Source: [Phialemoniopsis] sp. UDSM-2020 (lineage: Eukaryota > Ascomycota > Sordariomycetes > Thyridiales > Thyridiaceae). From it: a stretch of DNA of 64,000 nucleotides. The notes beneath the pieces were generated by a model that saw only the letters and a list, made by a program, of their open reading frames with translations, had not been told where the DNA came from and did not search any database. Shown piece by piece: positions 40,410-51,180 of this stretch. Position numbers and translations under genes: made by a program. The stretch spans positions 310,001 to 374,000 of the forward strand of contig JAEILZ010000010.1 of assembly GCA_018873225.1 (NCBI GenBank). Reading direction: 5' to 3'. The stretch's first letter is position 1. The number at the start of each line of letters is the position of its first letter.

Positions 40410-41594
40410 ATGGCTTCCTACAACTACGATACCACAGCCGAGGAGGTTGCGGCAGACTGCCAGGCCCAGATCGAGAACAAGACGATTCTCGTCACCGGTG
40501 CTAGCCCGGGAGGACTTGGCGCAGCTTTCGCCACTGTCGTCGCACAATACAAACCCGCCTGCTTCATCCTCACAGCTCGAAGTGTGGACAGGGCGCAAGA
40601 AACTGCCCAGGAGATGGCTCGTGTCGCCCCCGATGTCCGCACCCACTGCATCGCCCTTGATCTCAACTCCCTCAATCAAGTCCGCACTGCCGTCGATGAG
40701 ATCAACGCCCTCAACGAACAAGTCGATGTCCTGGTCAACAACGCGGGCATCATGGGCCTCAAGGAGTACACAAAGTCAAAGGACGGCGTCGAGAGCCACT
40801 TTGCCTCCTGCCACGTCGGTCATTTCCTTCTGACCAACCTCTTGCTGTCCAAGTCTCTAGCAGGCGGCGCTTCGAGGACACTCAGAGTTGTCAATGTAGC
40901 CAGTGATGGATATCGATTGGGACCTGTCCGTTTCGAAGACTGGAACTTTGATGTAAGCCACACCTTCTCTACACTAGCCTCAAGGCATCTCACTTATAAT
41001 GACAACCGAAACAGGACGGCAAGACGTATAACCGTTGGATCGCTTATGCTCAGGCCAAGTCTGCCAATATGCTGTTCTCTCGGTCTCTCGCTCAGAAGCT
41101 TGGCAACCGGGGAGTGACCTCGGTCAGCTTGCACCCTGGCTACATCATGACTGGATTGGCCAAGAACATCGCGTGGGAGGACTTTGGAGAACTCGGTACG
41201 TTTTCTTCTTCCATGTCTCTCCTTCGAGTATGAGTTCTAACGTTGGAATCATCAACACCATAGAGCCTTTGAACCGCTCCCAAGGCCATGCGTCCTATTG
41301 GAACCACCAACACGCCATAAAGACCCCATCCCAAGGTGTCGCCACTCATGTCTTTGCCGCATTTCATCCCAGTCTCGAGTCTTCTGGTAAGTGATGGATG
41401 TTTTGCATTGTAGCAGACCAAAAGAAGCTTATACTGATAAGACATCTTTCAATACAGACTTGAATGGATCATTCTTGATGGACAGCCAGGTGGTGGACCT
41501 CAAGCAAATACACTCTTGGGGCCGGGATCCTGTCGACGCAGAGAAGCTCTGGGAATTGAGCGAGGATCTTGTATCTCAAAAGTTCAACTACTAG
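40410..41594 (+). CDS. Short-chain dehydrogenase 4 (retinol dehydrogenase / WW-oxidoreductase-like)
   Basis: An NAD(P)-dependent SDR of 327 residues. Exons are 40410-40952, 41015-41195, 41264-41386 and 41458-41594, all in phase. It has TGASPGGLG near residues 29-37, ILTARSVDRAQE (suggesting NADP binding), VNNAGIMG, and the catalytic pair Tyr192/Lys196 in YAQAKSANMLF. SLHPGYIMTGL follows. This is the long type acting on hydrophobic alcohols and ketones. It is the right-most redox gene; the next gene is the housekeeping AP-1 mu subunit, so the accessory region probably ends here. A copy of CTCGGTCTC in its second exon (41079-41087) shows that the motif discussed in the findings also occurs in coding DNA. 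Confidence 0.9.
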
Positions 41595-41871
41595 GTGTAT
41601 GAGTCGAACTCTTCGTCGATGGTCTTTGGCCTAGGCAATATATATGTATCAACTTGGTCAGGAAGACCAACTTGTTTTCAAAGATATCCTATTTCCATGG
41701 ATGGTGATCTATCTGCTTCAACAGACGCCTTTTGAGAACCGACTGCTCCTTTTTGATACCACACATCAAGTGCCTACATTAGCACTTGGGACCACCCTAT
41801 GCCCGCAGTTCAGTCTCACTGGACTGGCCGGTAATGGGAACGTTATTATCGACATTATCATAGTCTACTCA

Positions 41872-43438
41872 TCATACTGCATCAGGTAACCGGACGGCAA
41901 TGTCGCCGGACTGGGTGATGTAACGGACCCAGGGTAGCGACGGGTATTGCAGCTGTGCATTCAGTTAGTCTGGAATACTTTAGGATGACAATTCGTGCAT
42001 AGGGAGATGACATACCTTGGGCTCCGTGATCTTCAGATACCGCACTTGAATACCACTGGTTGTGAAATAAGGGATCTCGAACTTGACCTGGATGGGCCTC
42101 TTGGCACCCTTGCCAGGCGCGCCAACACCTCCCATGCTACCACCAAAACCTCCCGTCATGCCTCCTCCGTGCTCGTCGTCGCCTCTGACGCTGGGCAAGC
42201 CCAGCTCGGCCCGCATGAGGAACTCCTTTCCGCCACCAAACTGCTTGATCTTCCAAACGATGGCACTCTGCTCCGGGGCGTAGTGAACACCGCCGATGTT
42301 TGTACGGAAGCGTGGCGTATCGGCGTCATCGGGGACTGGGACGATGATCTCGACATTGTTTGCTGTACTCCTCCTCTTAAACTGCGCTTTTGCCTTCAAC
42401 ATGTACTCTATCCTGCTGCCGCTGTGGGATTCTACGACACACTCGACCCAGATCAAGGGCTTGACCTGGGTGTTGAGACGGTAGGACATGAGCTCGAACT
42501 CGCCGTCGGGAGGAATGAAAGAGATGGTTCGGTCATTCTCAAATCTCGAAAGGCGGACACATTGGTGGAATTTGACGTCCTCCATCTCGATGGCCTTGCC
42601 CCTCGTCGTGCGACCTGTCGTCTCGAACATGACCTTGTCGTTGAGGCCTAGACGCAGCTCTGGCATACCAGACAGGTAGCACTTCATCTTGATGGCGCCA
42701 AGGATCTCGGACCGTAGAACATTGCCGTTGGCAGAGACCAGCAGGTTGAGCGACTCGACCACGTCCAGGAAAACTTCGTTCTTCCTGTAGCGGATTCCTT
42801 CTGAACGCCACGAGACGGCGTTGGTGACGGCGATGGGAGGCCGTGCTTGCACTTCGAGTTTGTGCGATTCTTGTGTGATGTACTCCTGCAAGATCTTGGA
42901 TTCGGTCGTCTGAGGGTAGCCAAAGTCCATCATCTCGTCCAGCAGCTCATAGATAATGACAAAGTTATCGCGGATGGATTCCTCCTCGAGGGCTTTGAAG
43001 TACTCGGTGAACACTTCGACAACCTTGTGGAGGAAGAGTAGGATCTCGGCGGCATTGGTGTTGCGCTTCGTGAGCGCGAGAAGGTAGAGGTTGTTGTGGC
43101 GGATGTAAAGATACTGATTTGCAAGCTGGCGTTAGCCTCTATACGCGCCAAACGTTCTACCTTAGGCCCAAGCAAGGGGGGTATTCTAGCAATGGGAGGG
43201 CTGCTCACGTTGATGCCTTCGTGGGAGAAACAAGGCGGTACGGCAGAGGATTCTTCTTCGGCTTCACTCAGGAGGACGGGGAACTTTTCAACGGCGGCCA
43301 TGGGGATGTCTCCACGGTAGTTACGGGCGAGCAGGGTCTGAGGATGATTGATTGTCAGTAAGGTGGCAAGCTGTGGGAGGCGAGCCAGGATCAACACACC
43401 TTGCCCTTCAGATCGAGGAAGAAGACGGCGGAGGCCAT
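41872..43438 (-). CDS. apm1: AP-1 clathrin adaptor complex mu subunit
   Basis: The medium chain of the AP-1 adaptor, which sorts cargo with tyrosine-type signals between trans-Golgi and endosomes. It has 448 residues in four exons: 43438-43400 (39 bases), 43337-43209, 43113-42016 and 41952-41872. The N-terminal longin-like domain (MASAVFFLDLKGKTLLARNYRGDIP, YLYIRHNNLYLLALTKRNTNA) is followed by the mu homology domain (SWRSEGIRYRKNEVFLDVVESLNLLVS to the C-terminus). The ending, LPWVRYITQSGDIAVRL, is diagnostic for mu1. A Gly- and Met-rich insertion (GGGMTGGFGGSMGGVG) lies near residue 365, as in filamentous fungi. It is a conserved single-copy gene and marks the right border of the accessory region. 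Confidence 0.95.
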
Positions 43439-44305
43439 GATGCGAGACGGGTAGAGCGAGGCGCTCGCTCAGGGACACGGCAGCTCAGATGCGGAGGAAA
43501 CGGGGCGCTGAAGCCCGAAGGGTGATGCGATGATGTCCGGTCACGACCATATACAGACAGAGGACAAGCTGGAGAAAGAAAGGGACCTCAGTCGAGGCTG
43601 GGTGTCGCGGTAGAGGCGAGCTGTGACGCTCCACAAGTCGATAATGGTGGTAGATGGGTTGCAATGTGTCTCCCACTTTGAGGCTCACCGCAGGCGTAAT
43701 CGCGAAAAGGGACAGCCCACCATGAAGGTCTGGTACTCAGGTACCTACTTAGTCGAGGTGGTACGTGCGCACTGCTTGGCTTCAGGCCTGTGCTTCTTCA
43801 TTGACGCAAAGGGAAGCTACAGTTTTGACCCACCAGACTGGACTGGACTGGACGCCGTGGACGGAGCTAGGAAGAAGGATTGATGCGGCTGCCACAAGCG
43901 AAGTCATGTGACCTGCCCGAACATTGTTTATTTTCTTAGGCTGGCGAAATTTCCCCTTTTGCCCTCGTTCCCTTTCTTCTTCCTCAACGCACCCGTTAGA
44001 CAGTGCAGCCCGTCATATTTACAACACGAATGGATCTCTGGCATTCTGCTGGGATTTCCGACTGTGTCGTCGTAGGTGTGGTTTGCGATTTGGTGGTGCG
44101 GAGAAGGAAGGAAACTTTGCGGTGCCATAAGAGCTGGCCGAGCATGCGGCTCCTTTGCGAGTCGTCAGGTTGCTTGGGCGGCGTCAGAGGCACCGGACAT
44201 TCAATTCTATCAATGATCTTTGCGACATGATGTGATCTAATCTGGATACCTGCTCGTAGGTACTCTGCTTGACTGAACTGCTTGTACGGAGGAAAGCGTC
44301 AGGCC

Positions 44306-44322
44306 GACCGAGTCTTTCGGTC
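44306..44322. repeat. Short inverted repeat GACCGA / TCGGTC
   Basis: GACCGA at 44306-44311 and its exact reverse complement at 44317-44322, separated by GTCTT. The arms match the core of the half-site seen in the accessory-region promoters, but the order is opposite (CCG before CGG). Confidence 0.45.
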
Positions 44323-45105
44323 CCGGCAGAGTTAACCAAACGGAGCACAGTGCAGTCGAGACATCCACGTCTCTGGGCGGAAATCATTCTACAGGCCTAC
44401 CTGGGTCCAAGGGTGTCAATTCTGCGCGCCCGCTATGGGCAGTGCTCTGTGTGCTCGTGAGGTGGCATTCCTCTGAGCGGTGTCGGCCACGGACAAAGCA
44501 CATGTCAGCGGGGAAGCGCCCGACTTGGCTGGCGTTGCTTTTGTCGCACCTTTCCCGCGCCTGCATGAGTGATCAAACATTGCAGATTTTGTCTCTGGTT
44601 CGGGCATCCGTGTGGCCTGCTCAAGACTGAAAGCCATTCAGGTCGGTCCCTAAAAGCAAGCACTGGTGATCCTTCTAGAAAACCCATCCCACTGCAGACA
44701 TACCCATCGCTAAATGAATGGGCTTTTGGGCATTTGATGCGACAGGTACTCACGCACTCTGTACCTCCGTAGCCGATTGCCGGCTGGGCATATGACCCTG
44801 TGGGGTTATCGCTCGACTAGGCTATTCTCAGGGTCCTGATGGCAGCCAATCGCTGGGTAGCAGCTCAGACGGGCTGGCTTTGGGATTCGCATGTGATCGA
44901 AGTCTTAGTCCGCTCAGGGACTCAGGGCTGTCTGTAGCGTGCTGAGGCGGGTGATGATCCCCCCTAAATTAAGGTCCTGGTGCCACTGGAGATCCCTGGA
45001 TGGGGTTGCCTGGAAAAAAGACTCCGTTGACACGTGCAAGTCGGCGGGCTTGTCTGTAGGGCGTTTTTGCTCGTGCCTCCCCCCGTATTTCGCTACAGTT
45101 GTGCT

Positions 45106-45155
45106 GATCAGCGCCGACCATTGCTAATTTGGGGGTTCTCTCAGCGGCGCTGATC
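45106..45155. repeat. 11-base perfect inverted repeat with 28-base spacer
   Basis: GATCAGCGCCG at 45106-45116 and its reverse complement CGGCGCTGATC at 45145-45155. It could form a stem-loop or be a paired protein-binding site. It lies about 1.1 kb before the opi1 start. Confidence 0.5.
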
Positions 45156-46220
45156 CCGCATGATTGGCATCATCATTGCCTCTTGGGCCTCCCGTCTGTA
45201 CGATGTGTGTACGCGCCTGGAACTGCCTCAGCTTGTCAATTAACAGACTTCGCTCGGGGTCGTCGGATGAACCTTATCATCGAGTGAATGGAAGAGCACG
45301 TTTGATAAGTAAAGTAATGTTGAAACAAGTCCGACATCTAAGGATGTGAGATAAAGTACACGTGCTAGTTACTGCGAGCCTCGGGACAAGAGAGCTCCTA
45401 GCGATGGCCCGCTCTGCTGGCTGGCTCAAGCAATAAAGGGAAACCCAAGACTCTGGACTGGTCTGTAAGACTGGAGGTACTTCCAGGTCGGCTTCTGCTG
45501 CAATGGCCGATGATACCATCCCCCCAATTGCTCCAATCGCCTGACCCTTCCTTGCTCCTTGGGTCAAATCTTCTTCCCCTTCTGCACAGTTCACTAATCC
45601 TCCCCCCGCTAAACGGAATGACGGTGTGCCTTCTCGATGTATACCTCAATTTATAACTAATGCACCCAGGATTATCCCACCACCTAAGCGCATAGGGATC
45701 ATTCGGTTTGTTAGTAACTTGGGTAGAAATTTGATCCAAAACCGTCCACCTTTCTGACACCCACCGCCTAACGGAGTGACGGACTTTGCATCACAGGCTA
45801 AAAACTGTGCTTTTTTCACGAGCCAGCGCCTCTGGGTCTCCTCTTTTAGCACGCCTGGTTCGCCTGGTCCGCCCCATCTTGTTACAAACCGCCCACTTTT
45901 CTCGTCTCTTAGACTCTCTTCTTACCCATCCCACTTAGTTACTCGACTTGGCCCTTCTTGAAACTTGAGAGAGTCGCCGCCGCCTGTCACCTCCTACTCT
46001 TGCACATACTTAACATAAACCAACGACTCGAGTCATCGACCCCGTCTTACGCCCGTTCCTGACATATCTGCACCTTTGACATGCTCCGGCCCTTTTCTAT
46101 TGCTCCTTACAAGTCTCGTCCATTGAGTCGTGAGTTGCGAGCCATGCGCTCATCATAACCGGCTCCGCACTTGTGTGGGCTCTCGGCACCAACAAAACCG
46201 CCAACCAGTCCGCCATCGTC

Positions 46221-48180
46221 ATGGAGCACGATCACATGCGCCCCCGTCTTGCCCAAGACGCATCGCAGCAAGACTTCTCTTCATCACCCTTTCAGCGCCT
46301 CCCACCGCTTTACGACCAAAAGAAACCTCTTCCTCCCGGTCCTCCACCCGCCTATGCTCAGAGTCACGATGCGCAGTCATCACCTTTTCCGCCCATGCCC
46401 ATGCCCATGCCCACCACCGAACTAGCCCCCATCCAACCAGCTCTGACTGCCATACCCAAATCCTCCACCGACACTTCACTACCCTCGCTGGCAACACTGG
46501 CAGGTAGGGAGATGGCCTCTCCCAGCATGTCGTCGCCATCATCTACTGCTGAGCGGACGGCATCCCCGCCCGACGCCCAATTGAAGCGATGGCCCAGCCT
46601 CAATCCCCTAACCGCCTACTATACACCCAGTTTCGCCCAGGGCGACGAGGCTCCTCTCAAGATGGAAGTCGACAGCACGTCTACCGGCACTCCCAATGTT
46701 CTCTCACCGGATAGGCACTACGACGGCCGAGGCAACAGCGTAAGCCTGGACGACCCTGATGTTCGTCTGGCCGCCGAAGCCCTCGGAGACCTACGGGCTG
46801 GTAAGTGAATCACTACATTCCTCCATCTACCCCAGTTATCGCCGAGGCTTTGGGTCGTGGCCAAGCCACCCCCGTACTTGCCGTTCGCAACTAACGGAAT
46901 GCCTTGTCTTAGATTTCGTTTCTTCCCCTCCAAATCGCAATACGCCGCTCCCTCCCGGGACCCCCAAGGCCGCCCTCATCGCTCAATCATCTCGACAATC
47001 AGAACCACTGCTCAACTTATTGACGACCTCGCATCCGCTCCTAGCCAAGACCATTGAAGGGACCACATCTGCTTACAACAACTCGAAGAACTTCTCTCCC
47101 CGATTCAAAACGAGTGCCGAGTACGTCGAAACATACCTGGGCCCTATTGGTAACACGCTCGGTTCCGTGGGCCGGGTCACTGGAGTGGAGGGTGGCGTCA
47201 GATGGTTCCTTGGTGCCAGTCGGCGACATCGGCACGACCCCGAAGCCGAGACGGAAGGAGGTTCGCATAAGCGACGGAAGGTCGACGGCAAAACGAGCAA
47301 GGGCCCCAGCACGCCTCGATCAGACCCCACGAACCCAGGACAACCTCTAGATATCGACCTATTTGGCTTCACAAAGGAGAGAAGACCATCACTAAGCACC
47401 ATTGATACCCTGCCCGCCTACGATGACCTCACATCTCCGGCCTACACGGAGACTGCTGATGGTCACGGTCGAGATCAGACGCAGGCTCTGTCCAGGAGTA
47501 GTGCTTCGGCACCCGCCCCTTGGCAATCCCGTCTCATCATGTCAACATCTGGACTGAGCATTGCCATGAGCCAGGAGAGCCTCCGCAGTCTGAAATACTG
47601 TCTCCGCTGGCTGCGCTGGGCCAACGAGCACATTGCTGGCATCATCAGCGCGCTCAAGACCACACTAGAGCAGTACGAGAAGGCAGAGCAGTCGCAGTCT
47701 GCAGGGTCCTCTGACCAGGCCGAACACGCGCAGGACCGTCGTGAGTTGGCAGCACGCATCGCAGCACTCAAGGGCGACGTTCTCAAGACCCTCCACGATG
47801 TCATCAACACTGTGTCCAAGTACGCAGGAGGCGCACTCCCAGAGAATGCTCGCGTTCTCGTCCACCGCCACCTCACCAGCCTGCCCCAGAGATTCCAAAT
47901 CGCCGCCAGAACGGAGAGCGCTGCTCCTTCGGAAGGCCAAGACGGCGCCGACCAGGAGACGCGGGTCGGCGCGCAGAAGGTTCTCGTGCTTGCCAAGGAA
48001 GGCCTGGACATGATGTCACAGGTCAGTGGTGTGCTCGACGGAACTATTGTCAGCGCCGAGGAGTGGTGCGAGAGGCTAGGCAAGAAGCGAAGAGACGAGA
48101 GGGAGCAGCTGACGGGAGAGCCCGCTACGGAAGCTCTCACTTCTGTCGCAGTCGATCAGGAGGTTACCATGCAGCACTAG
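46221..48180 (+). CDS. opi1: Opi1-family transcriptional repressor of phospholipid synthesis
   Basis: Opi1 represses inositol and phospholipid biosynthesis genes and is held at the ER by phosphatidic acid when repression is off (established in yeast). The protein has 615 residues from exons 46221-46800 and 46913-48180 with a 112-base intron. The Pro-rich N-terminus leads into SLDDPDVRLAAEALGDLRADFVSSPP, a hallmark of the family. SAEYVETYLGPIGNTLGSVGRVTGVEGGVRWFLG follows, then KRRK. The C-terminal helical region (SLRSLKYCLRWLRWANEHIAGIISALKTTLEQYEK, LVLAKEGLDMMSQVSGVLDGTI) completes the conserved domain. The ATG at 46221 is the first of the frame. It is a conserved gene outside the oxidative region. 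Confidence 0.93.
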
Positions 48181-49594
48181 ATCTGCGACGCGGACTTTCT
48201 GTTCAATCGTCACCTCGGGAAACATGATCACCATTGTTTTCTGTTGCGACGCTATGATTGCCTCATCGCACCGTTATGATCAGCATGGCCATCCTTTGGC
48301 CGCCGCTGCCACTACCACCTGAGTGGGTGTCAGAAAGGTTGATGGTTTTTGATCAATCTTTATCCAAATTACTACCAGCCTGAATGGATCATGCTTAGGT
48401 AGTGGGATAACCTCGAGATACATCCATGAGGACGACTACCAGCTATCTCGACACCCACCAGGCACTGCACATTCGCATGTCCTTATTTTTTTCTTTTGTC
48501 TCTTGAATCGATCTCATCCATTGCGTTTCCAATTGGGGGTTTGTTACATCGCCGGGCGTCACAGACATGTGGAGACGGTTGTTGTGTGTCTTTTTGTGTT
48601 GAAATATAAACTGCGGGTGGCTTGGGTCTTGACGCCATTGTGTATATGGAAATTGGGGTATCAACGGGTACAGGCGCGGCGAACTGGAAAGAATAATGTT
48701 TTTCTTGTTAAACATCAACGGTCGAAAGCTACTTGAAAATTCAAAATCATGGCGCATCACTGACGGTCGCCTCGTTCAAAGAAGGTTTCTCTAGGCATCA
48801 TGCCTGCATTGTGCATTGTGATGGCATCTGTCCATTTGCATGTGCTGATTGTGCTCCTTAAGTACTTGCTTGCCGTGAGCATGAGCCGCTCGTGATCCAC
48901 CAGCATTCTGATCCGTCGTGCATCGGCGATGCGTGACCGAAACCCGAGGTTTTGATGCTGGGGGAGGCTGGGTGTTTCCCGAGTCGAGTCCCGGGAACGG
49001 GGCACGGCATATCCGCCCTGGGGTCGGTTCGTGGCCACGGCAAGTCCGTGCAGTGGCATGAATGCCCTGAAAGGGCATCACGGGCGCTGCGACAGTCCCG
49101 ACTCGATCTACCGACGCACGCATCTGGAGTGCGCTGGAGTGCCCGTCCCCAGTTTTGGTCGTCGCTGATTGGCGTCCTGGTCTTGGCCTTGAACTGGATT
49201 ACCGGTTAGCTCGAAGCCTAAGAGGCATCTTTTGCTGCAACGCGGGGTCGTGAAATCCAATTGACCAGCCCTGATTGGGTCCATGGCTCCAACTGCACCA
49301 TGAACCAGGTCAGCTTGTTCCCCCGGATAGCAATGTATATATAGATGACAGCTGCTGCTTGGGGTAGTGGTGTCAGGGTAGGAATCTGCTTCATTGCCAT
49401 CTTCTACTTGCATGTGAAGACGAGAGTTGGACCCTGATATCCTTTTGAGACTGCAGCCATTGGGCATTTGGTCGCTCCTGTTCGAGGCGGAAAGGCACCG
49501 GGATTTGAAAAGGGAAGAGAAGCCCGCCATCCTCACTCACACCATCAGCTCACACGACACATTACGACATATCTCATACACACAAAAAGACAGG
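48181..49594. other. 1.4-kb intergenic region between opi1 and bphA
   Basis: The 3' flank of opi1 and promoter of bphA. The reading frames inside are short and unlike known proteins. The last 70 bases before the ATG are rich in CA and AC, typical of a fungal 5' leader. Confidence 0.4.
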
Positions 49595-51180
49595 ATGGCG
49601 CTCATTCACCTCCTTCTGTCACCCTGGGCACTGGTCGCCGCGGCGGTCGCCCTTGTCGCCTACTACGTCCTGCCATACTTCACGACATTTGGCAATCTAC
49701 GGAGCATTCCGGCTCCGTTCCCTGCCCAGTTCAGCAATCTCTGGCTTCTGTCCGTGGTCCGGAGGGGCAATAGGTATCTGGTCGTCGACAAGCTTCACAA
49801 GAAGCTCGGCCCCCTCGTCAGGATACAGCCCAACCACATCAGTGTCAATGATGACGAGGCCATCCAGAACATCTACGGCCACGGCAATGGCTTCCTGAAA
49901 TCGTGAGTTCAACCATGCTTACCGATAGGTGAAAGAGTTATTGACACAGACATGCCAGCGATTTCTACGACGCCTTCGTCTCCATCCGGCGCGGCCTCTT
50001 CAACACCCGGGACCGCGCCGAGCACTCGCGCAAGCGCAAGATTGTCTCGCACACCTTCTCGGCCAAATCGGTGGCCCAGTTCGAGCCCTACATCCACCAG
50101 AACCTCGAGATGTTCGTCAAGAAGTGGGACGCGCTCGCCGCCAACGCGCCGGCCCGCGAGGGCGCCGCCCACGTCGACTGCCTCAACTGGTTCAACTACC
50201 TCGCCTTCGACGTCATCGGCGACCTTGCCTTTGGTTCGCCCTTCGGCATGCTCGAGAACGGCGTCGACATGGCCGAGGTGCGCGCCTCGCCCACGGCCAA
50301 GCCCATCTACGCCCCCGCCATCGAGATCCTGAACCGCCGCGGCGAGGTCTCGGCCACCATCGGCATCCTGCCCCAGGTCAAGCCCTACGCCCGCTGGTTC
50401 CCGGACCCCTTCTTCAGCAACGGCCTCGCGGCCGTGCAGAACCTCGCCGGAATCGCCGTCGCCAAGGTCAAAGGCAGGCTCGACAACCCGCCCAACGGCG
50501 AGCGCAAGGACCTGCTCGCGCGCCTCATGGAGGGCCGCGACGAAAAGGGCGAGCCCCTGGGCCGCGAGGAGCTGACGGCCGAGGCGCTGACGCAGCTCAT
50601 CGCCGGCAGCGACACGACGAGCAACTCGTCCTGCGCCCTGCTGTTCCACGTCATGCGCACCCCCGGCGTCATCGAGAAGATGCAGCGCGAGCTCGACGCT
50701 GCCATCCCCGAGGGAGTCGACGTGCCCACGTTCGACATGGTCAAGGACCTGCCCTACCTGTCCAACGTCATCAACGAGACGCTGCGCTTCCACTCGACCT
50801 CGGGCATCGGCCTGCCGCGGCAGATCCCGCCCGAGTCGCCGGGCGTCACGATCCACGGGCACTTCTTCGGGCCCGGTACCATCCTCAGCGTGCCGACGTA
50901 CAGCATCCACCACTCCAAGGAGATCTGGGGCCCCGACGCCGACGACTTCAACCCGGACCGGTGGGACTCCCTGACGGCGCGCCAGAAGAACGCGTTTATC
51001 CCTTTCAGTTATGGCCCGCGCTCGTGTGTCGGGCGCAACGTCGCCGAGATGGAGATGAAGCTCATAGCGGCGACGTGGTCGCGGCGGTACAGCGTGCACC
51101 TGCGGCAGGACTACATGGACACGCGCGAGGGGTTCCTGCGCAAGCCGCTGGGTCTGGACATCGGGTTCTCGAGGCGGTAG
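49595..51180 (+). CDS. bphA: Benzoate 4-monooxygenase, cytochrome P450 CYP53 family
   Basis: Para-hydroxylates benzoate to 4-hydroxybenzoate at the ER, the first step of benzoate breakdown and a detoxification of plant benzoates. The protein has 509 residues from exons 49595-49902 and 49959-51180. The membrane anchor (LVAAAVALVAYYVLPYF) is followed by RSIPAPFPAQFSNLWLL, VRIQPNHISVND and the CYP53 block YGHGNGFLKSDFYDAFVSI, RRGLFNTRDRAEHSRKRK. The I-helix is IAGSDTTSNS, the K-helix ETLR, and the haem loop FSYGPRSCVGR with Cys near residue 459. Exon 2 is strongly GC-rich at third positions, unlike the redox genes at 6-42 kb, which produces long false frames on both strands. This fits a highly expressed conserved gene. 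Confidence 0.95.

Larger units (their letters stand above)
43439..46220. other. 2.8-kb region upstream of AP-1 mu and opi1
   Basis: Both flanking genes are transcribed away from this interval. I find no convincing gene. It holds two inverted repeats listed separately (44306-44322 and 45106-45155). The last 500 bases before opi1 are pyrimidine-rich, as in long fungal leaders. Confidence 0.45.

Noticed and set aside
6028..41594. Search for PKS, NRPS, terpene cyclase, prenyltransferase, methyltransferase or RiPP precursor genes
   Set aside because: None of their core motifs was found in any frame; the small secreted protein lacks the repeated Kex2-type core peptides of fungal RiPPs.
47475..48140. 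221-codon frame opposite opi1
   Set aside because: It is the antisense shadow of the conserved Opi1 C-terminal domain.
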